Source of the DNA: Bryum argenteum
Lineage: Eukaryota; Streptophyta; Bryopsida; Bryales; Bryaceae
Assembly: GCA_037043015.1 (NCBI GenBank)
Contig: CM073322.1
Coordinates: 24,580,364 to 24,644,363 of the forward strand
Length of the DNA stretch: 64,000 bases
Direction of reading: 5' to 3'
The stretch's first letter is position 1, and each line of letters begins with the position of its first letter. Below, one piece after another: positions 24,018 to 35,050 of this stretch. A program made the translations under genes and the position numbers. The notes below the pieces were generated by a model. It was not told the origin of the DNA. It ran no database searches and saw nothing but the letters and a program-made list of their open reading frames with translations.

Positions 24018-25770
24018 AGTCTTACTCTGAAGGTCAAAACATGTAAATTCCGTAAAATTTCGTGAACTCAAGGCAGCACTGTTTGAACTTTCCTCGGCAG
24101 TCACTCGAGATACTGTACCTTGTGACTACTAATTGTACATAAGGGGAGAAAACACATGAAAACTGTTCAAAAACTCCCTGCTGACACTCAAGTATATAGC
24201 TAGGTAAAGAATTTGTTTTAGGTGACATTGAATTTATGCTCATTATGCGGAAACGACATCGATTGTGATGTCACTCCGCCTTCAACGTGCTCTTCAACGT
24301 GCCTTCAACGTACGTTTCAAATACTTTGTAATCAGATCATGAATGATATCTGAACGAGAATAATGAGTGCCTGTTCTTCATTTTTTGCACTTTAGGTGGC
24401 GGCGTTCACCGATGTATTCCTTGGGCATATCTATGAGCACCCAAGCCTTACAGGTTTAGCAAGGTGCGAAGAAATTCCCAGCAATCCATGTCATACTGAA
24501 ACCCTTCAATTTCAGCATTGCCCCACGTTTTAGAACTAGAAGGAACTGAATCATGTAAGCCCGTCAGGTTCTAGTCTTGCCGAATTTAATAAAGAGAATA
24601 TAGCCATACTGCGTTCAGACAAGAAATCATTCGTGTATGTTGTCGATAACGAGCATTAAAATCCAAGCGTGCTGAAGACATTCATAATATTCCAGTAACT
24701 GCGGAGACCAGTCAGTAGGAGGACATCTTATATTTCTTCAGCCACCTTGATGATGGAAATCCACCAAAGTAAGGAAGTTCACCTGCAAGGTGGAATGCTA
24801 GATGCCGATAGCCACATCAAGTTGATGGCACATCTGAATCGATGAGAAGTCAGCCAAATACGTCACAGCCACTCTCAAAACACGAACTGGACGATATAAT
24901 CAAATTAACATCACTGAATGAGATATTGTCTAAATCATAGAATCATCCAAATTGGCGAAAAAGAGTAGAATGGACAATGTCTGGAAATGTACTGTCGGCA
25001 GCGTAAGAACATGATCGAGCAAAGCGAGCTTTGACAAGTCGTGCCTAAGTAAATACAGCAGAGTGCTAAAATTATCTGGCGACGAGCAATGGCAGTCGTG
25101 AGCATGCAGAAACCCTTTCCCCTTGTACCTCAACAACAAACCTTGCCAATCGCACTCTAAACCTTTGAGGGGCCCGGATGTCAATTTCTTCACAAATCGC
25201 GTGCTATTGAGCAATCAATCTCAGCCCTGCTGCCACCACACATACACAATTGGTGAATTACTGCAACCAGATTCACAAGGACACGACGTGTATTAAACTA
25301 CAGTGGAACTGCAGTGACGGAATTGCTGTTATAGGAATGAACTGCGTGTAACAACAAAATAGAAGTAAGCGCAATAATTTCCCGAGCTTCAATCTTTCCC
25401 GGAAGAGGCGCAAATCGCCTGCTCCTCTACTACCAGCAGCCCGTGGTGTTGCAGTGAGCCGCTACCAATACACCTACTTCGATTTAAAACGACGATCACA
25501 CGACATGTATCCAAGTACCGTACCTGCAATAGCCAATTCGGTCAAAAATTAAACTGCCCAAAATTCCAGAAATTCTAATTCAGAGAAAAAGTGATTTATG
25601 GTACTCAATAAAGCCGGAATTGCGACAAAAGTGTGTTTGCCATGCACGCACAGTATAAGGAATCTGCACTTACTGTATGAGAACAAACAGCGTCAATTGC
25701 AGATCCAACCGAGCTATGAAAGTTGGTATAGTCGAAGGCTTAAATGACGGGGGAAGTGCAGAATATCCGC
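24018..25770. other. Intergenic DNA, no gene recognised
   Basis: Composition is less AT-rich than typical intergenic DNA here. A 94-codon minus-strand frame (24930-25214) exists but shows no domain, homology or splice support. It may contain untranslated or non-coding transcribed sequence. Nothing firm can be assigned. Confidence 0.45.
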
Positions 25771-25774
25771 TTAA

Positions 25775-26008
25775 CCCTTAAACGTCATATGATTTCTTGA
25801 TACCACACCCAAAATATCTTTTAAACTCCATTTTTAGCATTATTCTGTTTTTAATTTGTTTGAGCTCTATTCTAAGAAAGTATAGATCTCTTTAAGGTGC
25901 TCAGTTTGGAATTCTAAAAATTCCATTTGGTATAATGGAGTGTAAGTTATGAGCAAGATTCTCTCCAAAAAAAACCCAACCCCTCGGGTTGGGTCTGACA
26001 TTTAAGGG
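25775..26008. mobile_element. TTAA-flanked MITE A, 234 bp
   Basis: The ends are CCCTTAAACGTCATATG (left) and CCCTTAAATGTCAGACC (right, reverse complement), with TTAA outside both (25771-25774 and 26009-26012). The interior is non-coding. The right TTAA is shared with the next element. Confidence 0.8.
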
Positions 26009-26012
26009 TTAA

Positions 26013-26374
26013 CCCTTAAACGCCCTTGGGGTCTAAAACGGGCGGCCCAAAATTGGATCACAGCATCTTTTGGATTTGGGCATCATGAATAGTGCACTTT
26101 TTGAACTTGGGCATCATGAATGGACCAAGCAATGATGAGCTTGCAACCTCCTACAAGGTTATGTACCACCCCAACCTACCTACCACAATCCTTTCAAACC
26201 ACAAAATCATTCATACAAATTGTGATTTGAATTGTGAAAATTCACTTTTTGAATACATCAGAAGAAGGTGACCAGTTTGACATCAAAATATAAGTGAAAC
26301 GTTGAGTACAATGAGAGCTACAGGGAAGATTATGTTGGAATCAAGCCCCTCGGGCTTGCTCGGGCGTTTAAGGG
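26013..26374. mobile_element. TTAA-flanked MITE B, 362 bp
   Basis: The ends are CCCTTAAACGCCCTTGGGG (left) and CCCTTAAACGCCCGAGCAA (right, reverse complement), with TTAA at 26009-26012 and 26375-26378. It is nearly identical over its full length to the element at 53737-54099, for example in GCATCATGAATAGTGCAC and GAGCTTGCAACCTCC. It is non-coding and abuts MITE A, sharing one TTAA. Confidence 0.85.
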
Positions 26375-26378
26375 TTAA

Positions 26379-27076
26379 CAAGCAATCCGGTTATGAAAGG
26401 CGCGCAGGCGTCGTTGTCCTTTTCTTTTTCTTGAAACAATCGATGTATTAGGTCCAAACCACACGAGAGGGGGAGAAGTTTCACAACTTCCTCTAACATG
26501 GCACTTTGCCTTCCTTTTTCTTGTTTTTCTCCTTACAATGTGGATTTCCAAGCATTAGTGCCTGGTAATTTTGGAATACATTTATTGTGCCATGTCACAT
26601 TACTTTATTGCCATGTAGATCCCAAAGCATTATCCAAAGCAAAATCCAAAGCTAAAATTTTGTTCCATGTCATTGTTACCACTCCCCATACTTCCTCTTA
26701 TGTAGCAACCACTTGCTCATTCGAACCAATACAATTTATTCAACTCACTTTCTTTCCTCTCATGTGGCTTCTACCTTAATCAATTGAGAGTATCCGGTAT
26801 GCATACCCTCTAAAAGTAAGTGGTTTTTGGCTCGGAAAGTGATTTTTGGCGTGCAGTATTGAACTGGTGGTAGTTGTGTCAATGGTGTGTGCCCCTCCAC
26901 ACCCATGCCTATTTACATCGTATGATTTTCTTCTCCTTCCTTGAAAGCTCATGTGATCAATCAAGCAAGATGGAGATTTGTGGTATATTTTGTGAATGTT
27001 GTCTTGTGGTCGATGACCCGTCAAGCAATATCGAATTGGTGTAAAACCACTCCATTTCCCATGTAGGCTTCTTCTT
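26379..27076. other. Intergenic DNA between transposons, no gene
   Basis: I see no recognisable gene. A 93-codon plus-strand frame at 26498-26779 is AT-rich and has no motif. Confidence 0.45.
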
Positions 27077-27084
27077 GTTTGTTG

Positions 27085-27510
27085 CAGGGATGTCAATATG
27101 GACGTCTTTTGAGTTTTTTTGGTCGGACGGACGTCCGTCCGTCCGGACGTCCGTCCGTCCGGGGGGGTAAAATGGAATTACTACGACAACAATAAAAATT
27201 TCAACCATTGAATCTTCTTGGAGCTCGCATCTAAGCCGTTTAAATTTGATCTTCTTTAGAGCGACCGAGAGAATTCGCTCCGACCAGCGCCCGGTCGAGG
27301 CGACCGAAGGTCGTGGTGACCATGAGATTTGATTCGGAGATCCACAACCGTCAGATCAATAATAGTTGACCGATCGGTCGGCGGTCGACCGGTCGGACGG
27401 CGGTCAACGGATCGGTCGGCGGTTGACCGATCGATCGACCGGTCGGACGGCGGTCGACGAATCGGTCGGCGGTCGACCGGTCGGACGGCGGTCGATCGGA
27501 CGGCCCGACC
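27085..27510. repeat. GGTCG/CGACC-rich subterminal repeats, left arm
   Basis: After the terminus come clustered GGACGTCCGTCC palindromes (27120-27160). From about 27360 there is a run of GGTCGACC, GATCGGTCGG and GGACGGCGGTC blocks. Similar sequences occur near 30.9-31.2 kb and 32.7-33.0 kb in the other arm and loop. The frames reading through them encode only low-complexity Arg/Asp/Ser repeats. Confidence 0.8.
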
Positions 27511-27524
27511 GGAATTTAAGGGAA

Positions 27525-27613
27525 AAAAATCTAAATTTAGAATCCGGTCGCTCCGTCCGATCGGTCGGGCCGACCGATCGGACGGAGCGACCGGATTCTA
27601 AATTTAGATTTTT
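27525..27613. repeat. Perfect 89-bp palindrome
   Basis: Two exactly complementary 44-nt arms flank a single central G at 27569. Each arm runs from A5TCTAAATTTAG through CCGGTCGCTCCGTCCGATCG to the centre. It sits inside the left arm of the foldback element and has an imperfect counterpart at 32599-32687. Confidence 0.97.
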
Positions 27614-27930
27614 ATTTATTTTATTTTATTTTTTAAATTTTTTTTTTAAAAAAAAATTTCCCCGGACGGCGAGGGCGTCTGAAGCCGCCTTGGCGGGGAG
27701 CTAAGGATGGCAGCCACTCCTCTTAACCCTAACCCTATTCTAATTTATTCCAACAACCATTTTGAATTTCTTAACAACTCCCTCCCTAAAGTTTTTCAAG
27801 ATCCAGATTACACTATTTGGGGTTCCCGCCCAAATAAGATTCTCCTTGCTTTGAGCATTACGATCTCACTAATGGAAAAGAATCAACGGTTTAAATTTTA
27901 CAAGTGACTAAAAACTCAAGTGAACTTTAA

Positions 27931-28537
27931 CCCTTAAGCGGGCCGAATGTCGAAAATCGACATTCTGGATGACAGAAACTTTGGAGAGCCATAACTTCTT
28001 CATCCGGACTCCGTTTTGGACGAAATCACTTGGGTTGGGTCCCAAATCAAGTCTAGTTCATGTAATAAAAATCTCAGACCCGTACAATGAAGTATGAGTT
28101 AATGGCATGCATTTCAGTGACAGCAGCCTAGTTTTAGACATTTTTTCCTTTGTAAAATTTAGGGCAGTTTTCACCATTGCAGGGCCATAATTTGCACAAA
28201 GAAATTTTTCTCATGGTTTTTTTTTGTTCAAGGATGCTACTGAGATGAAGGTGAACAACATTCTAATTGGTGACTTTTTCATTGCAATAAGTCTAATGGT
28301 AGCATTTTCACTTTAAAGTGAAAATGACGAAATTATGTGATCATTTTTGAGTATTAATACATTATGATCTCGCAATCTATGAAGCCTCATGACTTAAAAT
28401 TTGACCCACATGATGTTCAATATGTCTACGACAAGATTGTACGGTTGAGATTTGGATAACACACTTTTACCTCCACCTATGACAATGCTTTTGAGGATGT
28501 GTTCATTTTACTACAAATGAGTCAAACCATTTAGGGG
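27931..28537 (+). mobile_element. TTAA-flanked element inserted in the foldback left arm, 607 bp
   Basis: The ends are CCCTTAAGCGGGCC (left) and CCCCTAAATGGTTTG (right, reverse complement), with TTAA at 27927-27930 and 28538-28541. The opposite arm of the foldback has the unoccupied site, reading ACTTTAAGATCC on the complement with a single TTAA (32282-32285). This proves insertion with TTAA duplication. The interior is non-coding and is the intact reference for the dispersed copies at 11.85, 14.1 and 51.2 kb. Confidence 0.88.
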
Positions 28538-28764
28538 TTAAGATCCTACGGTTGGATCTTCTAAACATTGTTTCAAATGGGGCTTTATAAGCATGGAGAA
28601 TTTAGGCAATTTCGCATCAAGGATATCTAGGGATTAAGATCTCTTTATTTTATCTATAAATTATAACCATACTTAAGTTACTTTTGCGAATTGATTGATG
28701 ATTCATTTAATCTTATTATCATGGTCCGGGAGATGTTACTTACTTTGTACTACTTATGGCATGT

Positions 28765-29665
28765 TGATGTTTAACAACTTAAAAGAGAAAATAGGATGAT
28801 GTTCATGTGTTTTTTAGTTTAAATTACGTATTTTTCTTTAATTCCCAAATTGCAAACTTTAGGAACAAGCCTAATGTCTTAATTCACTGTGAAGGGCACT
28901 TGGTATTTTTGGGGTGTAAGTTCTTAGTGTCATTTGCCAAAAATACATAGCATCATAAGGGTCAAATAAGATTAAATAAAAAATCTTTACTTGAGAATAA
29001 GAAAACGCTTCCACAAAGATTATTTTTATTCAATACAAATTTTATTGCCATATAAATCAATTGGGGTCAATATCAACTAATCGCATCTTAAAATAATATA
29101 TCATTGTATATTTGATCATGTAGTATTATGAATTGCTATAATAAGATATTGAAGATACATCACTTTCTACAAAAATAAAAAATAACATATGCCATAAACG
29201 TGGACATGACTCATATTTATTCAAGAGTTATGAACATCTACCAAGATCAATTAAATGAAAAATCTATATTTACACATTACCACTACGTAACTTGTTAAAT
29301 GTTTAGGAGAGTCTTATAGAAATATAATCTTCATACTCACACATACACTTGAAAGACAAATATTAGCACATAATACTTTGTAGTATTGTTCTTTTAAATT
29401 TGGGTTGCATGAATTTGTATTGTAAGTTTTATGTTATATGTCTTTTTCCTTCACATATTTATATACTTATATGATGCTAATAGCCTTTCAATATAGTACA
29501 TGATTGGATATTCACTCTAACGCTCAACTACTAAAGGCCCAATCAACCATTTTGTACTCTATTCCAAATTTTGACAAGATGTATCTGATTTAAAAGGATT
29601 CTTGTTGGACTTATTTTTTACCTCCGAGATGTAAGATGGGTTGAAAACCTCATCTACATTACAAA
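28765..29665. other. ~0.9-kb segment present only in the left arm
   Basis: Left-arm similarity to the right arm stops after ACTTATGGCATGT and resumes at ACCTAGTTTGGAATCATG. In the right arm these flanks are only about 3 bp apart (near 32065). The intervening sequence is very AT-rich, without coding frames, terminal repeats or a clear target duplication. It may be an insertion in this arm or a deletion from the other. Confidence 0.6.
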
Positions 29666-30130
29666 ACCTAGTTTGGAATCATGTATTGTTCACACCAACC
29701 CTTCAATCACAAACATGACAAGGTTTGCATAATATTAAATAGCTTATTATAAAAGAAAACTAGTAGTATTCTTCATAGATAAGTATTGGCCTTTTTCATA
29801 TAAGATAAAATTTAAGGAAACCATACAAATAAATAAGTAATAAGAATAGAAATGAGAATTTTATTTTGCTATTGAAAGTTTAGGTGTCTTTAATCTATTA
29901 CAAGAGAATTATTAATTGTTATGAGGATTTCAACTACAACAATTTAATCTTAGAATTAAGGTTTTTATATTGTCTTTGGGAAGAAAGTTTACAAGAGTTA
30001 GAAAAATCACATTTCTTAACACATTTATTTTTCCTTCAAACCCCCCACTTTTTTAGGGTTAAATAAACAACCACCCATTTGGATTCAAATAAAATTTGCT
30101 TAGATACTTAGATCCGTAAATGGTTAGTAA

Positions 30131-30491
30131 GATAGATAGATAGAAACTCCGGTCCCTTTCTAAGGGGCCGGCGTGAATGAAGTGTCCGTTCATAATGCTA
30201 ATATCCCGATGGCCACCGGACAAGGGGAAATTGGAACAATACTACTTCCCCCTCTCGAGGGTGGACACTATAACTATGCTAGTTTCTAGCCTAGTTACTA
30301 GTGCCTTGAGGATACTTGACATAGTATCCCCCCAAAGGACTTTGAGGTACCCATACTACAAGGTCCAAGGACCCCCCACAATAGTTGGGTGGACTATAGT
30401 GGTGAGCACCATGCCGGCATGGGGAATGGAACCCACAACCTCCTCAATGGGGGCCATGAGCCCCAACCACCAAGCCAAGGCTTGTGGTGCC
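30131..30491 (-). mobile_element. tRNA-derived SINE, copy 1 (inserted in the foldback left arm)
   Basis: Reading from 30491 downward, the head GGCACCACAAGCCTTGGCTT is followed by GGTGGTTGGGGCTC (A-box-like) and GGGTTCCATTCC (B-box-like). The 3' end is a short (TATC)n tail. The element is flanked by a perfect 14-bp duplication TAAATGGTTAGTAA (30117-30130 and 30492-30505). The right arm of the foldback holds the unoccupied site at 31587-31600. It shares its full length with the copy at 47621-48031. Confidence 0.85.
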
Positions 30492-31002
30492 TAAATGGTT
30501 AGTAACTATAATATTTTTCATTATCATAAGTCAATGTGAATATATTGCAAATTCTATCAAAGCATGACATTGTACCCCTAAAGAATTCCAAGTGATTCAT
30601 GGATAGTTAAGATTCATATGAACAATGAGGGGTTATTTATAATAAGTTCTATTTTTCATGTGTGTCCAAGCCCATAAGATCTTTTGAGTAAAACATTCCC
30701 TTTTATGAAAAGAAGATCTTCCCGACATTCCCCTGACAAAATCGGCATGTGGATTAATGCCCTGATTTAGATTGTAGGTACAATGTCAGGTACCTAAAAA
30801 TAGACAATTCTTAAATGCAAGCAAGAGGAGGAAGAAGAAGGGAGAAGTGGAGAGATGAGGGAGCGTTGGTGAGTGAGAGAGGACGAGAGGAGCGCAAGAC
30901 ACCGACCGGTCGCTCGGTCGATCGGTCGACATCGGTCGGTCGCTCGGTAGGTCAATCGGTTGGTCCCTCCGTCGATCGGTCGCTCAGGCCATAAGCCAAA
31001 GT

Positions 31003-31082
31003 TTTTTTTTTCTTTTTTTTCTTTTTTTTCTTTTTTTTTTCTTTTTTTTTTCTTTTTTTTTCTTTTTTTTTCTTTTTTTTTC
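31003..31082. repeat. (T8-10 C)n tract in the foldback loop
   Basis: About eighty bases of T runs of 8-10 separated by single C lie at the symmetry centre of the foldback element. Open frames through it are artefacts of low complexity. Confidence 0.95.
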
Positions 31083-32598
31083 CTTGAATTCCGGTCGCGC
31101 CCTCCGACCGATCGGTCGGCCATCGACCGCGTCCGATCGATCGACCGAGCGACCGACCGATGTCGACCGATCGACCGAGCGACCGGTCGGTGTCTTGCGC
31201 TCCTCTCTTCCTCTCTCACTCACCAACACTCCCTCATCTCTCCACTTCTCCCTTCTTCTTCCTCCTCTTGCTTGCATTTAAGAATTGTCTATTTTTAGGT
31301 ACCTGACATTGTACCTACAATCTAAATCAGGGCATTAATCCACATGCCGATTTTGTCAGGGGAATGTCGGGAAGATCTTCTTTTCATAAAAGGGAATGTT
31401 TTACTCAAAAGATCTTATGGGCTTGGACACACATGAAAAATAGAACTTATTATAAATAACCCCTCATTGTTCATATGAATCTTAACTATCCATGAATCAC
31501 TTGGAATTCTTTAGGGGTACAATGTCATGCTTTGATAGAATTTGCAATATATTCACATTGACTTATGATAATGAAAAATATTATAGTTACTAACCATTTA
31601 CGGATCTAAGTATCTAAGCAAATTTTATTTGAATCCAAATGGGTGGTTGTTTATTTAACCCCTAAAGGCTAGGGGGGGGGGTTTGAAGGAAAAATAAATG
31701 TGTTAAGAAATGTGATTTTTCTAACTCTTGTAAACTTTCTTCCCAAAGACAATATAAAAACCTTAATTCTAAGATTAAATTGTTGTTGTTGAAATCCTCA
31801 TAACAATTTATAATTCTCTTGTAATAGATTAAAGACACCTAAACTTTCAATAGCAAAATAAAATTCTCATTTCTATTCTTAGTACTTATTTATTTGTATG
31901 GTTTCCTTAAGTTTTATCTTATATGATAAAGGCCAATACTTATCTATGAAGATAGTATTAGTCTCCTTTTATAATAAGTTATTCAATATTAAGCAAACCT
32001 TGTCATGTTTGTGATTAAAGGGATTGGTGTGAAAAATACATGATTCCAAACTAGGTAGTACATACCATAAGTAGTACGAAGTAGGTAATATCTTCCGGAC
32101 CATGATAATAAGATTAAATGAATCATCAATCTATTCACAAAAGTAACTTAAGTATGGTTGAATTTTAGATAAAATAAAGAGATCTTAATCCCTAGATATC
32201 CTTGATGCGAAATTGCCTAAATTCTTCATGCTTGTAAAGCCTCATTTGAAGCAATGTTTAGAAAGATCCAACCATAGGATCTTAAAGTTAACTTGAATTT
32301 TTAGTGACTTGTAAAATTTAAACCGTCAATTCTTTTCCATTAGTGAGATCGTAATGCTCAAAGCAAGGATAATCTTATTTGAGCGGGAACCCCAATTAGT
32401 GTAATCTGTGTCTTGAAAAACTTTAGGGGGGTGGGGGGGAGTTCTGAACAAATTCAAAATGGTTGTTGAAATATATTAGAATAGGGTTAGGGTTAAGAGG
32501 AGTGGCCACCATCCTTAGCTCCCCACGAAGGCGGCTTCAGACGCCCACGCCGTCCGGGGAGATTTTTAAAAAAAAAGAAAAAAAAAAAAAAACTTTTA

Positions 32599-32687
32599 AA
32601 AAATCTAAATTTAGAATCCGGTTGCTCCGTCCGATCGGTCGGCCCGACCAATCGGACAGAGCGACCGGATTCTAAATTTAGATTTTT
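32599..32687. repeat. Imperfect palindrome, right-arm counterpart of 27525-27613
   Basis: It has the same 44-nt arm design centred on C at 32643, with three mismatched positions between its halves. Compared with the perfect version, every change is CG to TG or CG to CA. Confidence 0.9.
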
Positions 32688-32699
32688 TTTTTTTTTTTA

Positions 32700-32782
32700 A
32701 ATTTTTTTTTTCTTTGGTCGGGCCGACCGCCCGGTCGACCGCCGACCGATGAGACGGCCTGGCCATCAGCCATCTGCCCTTT

Positions 32783-32817
<35 letters not shown>

Positions 32818-33060
32818 CTTTTCGGTCGGTCGACCGCCGACCGATCAGACGGCCACTGCTCTACCGATCGCCCCGGGTTGGGCCTGTCGGCGGGCCAGTC
32901 GCCCGGGCCAAAGACCGATCGCCCGGGCCGAAGACCGGTCGCCTGGGCCGAAGACCGGTCGCCCCTTTTACCTTAGGTAAACAGTCCAAAATCTCTAAGT
33001 CACGGACGCTCCCATAACCCCCTGCGGACGTCCGACGGACGTCCGGACGCTGTGACATCC
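32700..33060. repeat. GGTCG-rich subterminal region, right arm
   Basis: A long T run (about 32784-32817) lies between CGACCG-rich blocks. A short tandem of GGTCGCCCGGGCCGAAGACC-type units (about 32905-32965) follows, then clustered GGACGTCC palindromes before the CCCTG terminus. Confidence 0.8.
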
Positions 33061-33071
33061 CTGGTTTGTTG

Positions 33072-34597
33072 GCATGGTCTCAATTTGGCAGACTTTTTCT
33101 AAATCAGGACCGGATGCACCGGATGCTGTGAGAAAAATACAATCATGAATCTAAGTAGCGAAGTATGGTAAGGATACCTATTTTTTTTTTTTTTTAAGGA
33201 GGTATGCCTATTTCCAATGGCGTTTTGATGCTAATTATTCTATAGTTCATAGGCGAAAAAAAAAAATTAAATGTGAACCCAAGTGGAATTATGTTTTTCT
33301 CATTTCATATGAATTTGTTATAAATTTTCAAACTTTTCAATGCCTAGACTTCTATTCGTGTGCATAGACCCCTCCTAAAAGCGTGCATGAGAACAACTCA
33401 TTTTTTGGTGATTAGTGCTAAACAATGAGTGCCTCTTATTGAATATGAGTTTGTCTTAGGGCCGCTTTACATGAGGGGCCAAGCCTTTGATGGGGCCAAT
33501 TCATGGCAAAATCCTTTTTTGTAATTGGTCCACTTCTTGAAATTGGCCCTCAAAGGTTTTTATATGGGGAGTCAAAGCCAATTTTCTGAAATTGTATCAT
33601 AATGGGTGAGGAGTTATGACATACCATGCGTTCCAAAAATTGGGAGATACAAGGATGGCGTAATGGGCAGCGTTGGGTAGTCGCCTTTTGCCTACCTCCA
33701 GTCGTCTTTCACGACCGAGCAAAGGGTGACTGTCGGTTGCCCTTTGTTGAGTTGTTGAAGAAGACAACTCTCATAATGGGTGAGGATTTACTTGCGAATG
33801 TATGCATTTATAGAGATTGTTTTTAGGAAGAGGGCGCACGAGTATGGATGTTCCATACTTGGCGAGCAGTTTTTGTGATTCTAGTGATGAAGTAGTAGCG
33901 TTAAGGGAGCCGTAAATGAGTGCTACTAGCGTTTCTCGGAGCCCCTATCAGCCAATGGATTTCTTTTCTTGATATGACCTGGAATTTTTGATTTAGATCC
34001 CTGACACCCGATTCTGATAATTGTGAATTCAAAAATGGGACCTGCGACTCCAAATTCTTCATGGAACCTACTCCTCGGCATTTTAAGCCTCTGCATTAAA
34101 AATTTAGGGACTCTTTACCCTCTCCTCTCCTCCCCCCTTGCCCCAACAAACGCTCGTAGTACTGATTTACAGTGATCCGTCTACCGCCGAAGTAAAATGG
34201 GTCGGCAAGATCCATTTCCCCCTCCCCTTCCGAATGAAAACCGTAGAGGCTCCCACAATACAAAAGTGGCAATGGGGCAACTGACAAGCCGCCACAACAA
34301 CATGCCAACACATGAGAATCCGGCACATGACAACAAAAACCACGCACATGGCCATCAGCTACATGACAAAACACTAGTCACCTCCGCCACACGTGAACCA
34401 TGAGCCTACTCCCCTATCTTTACTCCCTTTGCACCCTACTGCACCGTCGACTACTAGAGGGGGGGAGGGGGGACTGTCTACCTCCTTTCACAGCTAACGC
34501 CAAAACTGTGCATGAATGCATTTTCCGTGTGGGAGAGAAAATATCCATCACTGTTCACTCCTAAATTTGCACTCTTGTGTTGGGGCGTTATTATCAG
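33072..34597. other. Intergenic DNA between the foldback element and the MULE
   Basis: No gene is recognised. Open frames near 33.63-33.83 and 34.1-34.4 kb are short and without motifs. I see no transposon ends. Confidence 0.45.
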
Positions 34598-34606
34598 AAC
34601 CTTTAC
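34598..34606. repeat. 9-bp target site duplication, left
   Basis: AACCTTTAC immediately precedes the MULE terminus and is repeated exactly at 46227-46235. Confidence 0.95.
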
Positions 34607-35050
34607 GCCGCTCACTAAATCCAATCCATGTTCCAAATGTCAGGCCCTATTTTAGTACTCTTTCCGCGAACCGCGTAATGGAAAGAAAGCGGATTTTGCC
34701 CCGATCGCGAGCGTCTTTTTCTTCCCGCCCGCGTCTTTTCCTTCCCGATACACACCATTGCACCTATCGTCCAGTAACACTATCGACCACCGATACCCTG
34801 GACCTCGCGTCTATCCCTATCGGCTCTGTGGGGCCCACTACCCGATACGTCCCTCTCGCGGACGCCCCGTTTCGCTCTCCGTACCCGATACGTACCACCC
34901 TAAACCAGATCCACTGTTCTCGGCCGGGTGGGGCCCGCTGACCGATACCACTCTATCGTCTAGCCGATAAGCCGAGCCCCCATCCCGCACGCGCATTTAT
35001 TGCCCCCTGCCCGATATGCCCACTTTCATCCGTTTCCACTGTTATCGGCT
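34607..35050 (+). repeat. MULE left terminal inverted repeat
   Basis: It is inverted relative to 45768-46226. It contains about a dozen TATCG/CGATA pentamers, mostly within CCCGATAC, CTATCG and CCGATAAG contexts. It likely includes transposase binding sites and the transposase gene promoter (inference). Confidence 0.92.

Larger units (their letters stand above)
27085..33063. mobile_element. Foldback (giant palindromic) element with hAT-like ends
   Basis: The terminal repeats are CAGGGATGTCA at both ends (left 27085, right inverted to 33063). They are flanked by a perfect 8-bp duplication GTTTGTTG (27077-27084 and 33064-33071), the hAT superfamily target length. The two halves are inverted copies. 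The left arm (27085 to ~30955) corresponds to the right arm (~31140-33063) once three insertions in the left arm are removed: 27931-28537, ~28765-29665 and 30131-30491. Each ancestral arm is then about 2 kb. The inner loop of ~180 bp contains a (T8-10 C)n tract. Outer arms carry long GGTCGACCG-type repeats and a second-level palindrome. No transposase is encoded, so it is non-autonomous. Confidence 0.9.

Noticed and set aside
27329-27704. Two overlapping plus-strand open frames rich in Arg, Asp and Ser
   Set aside because: They read through GGTCGACCG simple repeats in the subterminal region of the foldback element. The composition reflects the repeat, not a protein.
27719-27738. Two TTAGGG-like units suggesting an interstitial telomere
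   Set aside because: Only two imperfect units, and the same phrase occurs in the mirrored arm as ordinary element sequence.
30794-31298. Open frames on both strands with poly-Lys or poly-Phe centres
   Set aside because: They cross the (T8-10 C)n loop of the foldback and are artefacts of low complexity and palindromy.
31655-31680. TTTAACCCCTAAAGG considered as another TTAA MITE end
   Set aside because: The equivalent position in the opposite arm has matching sequence, so this is part of the foldback element rather than a later insertion.
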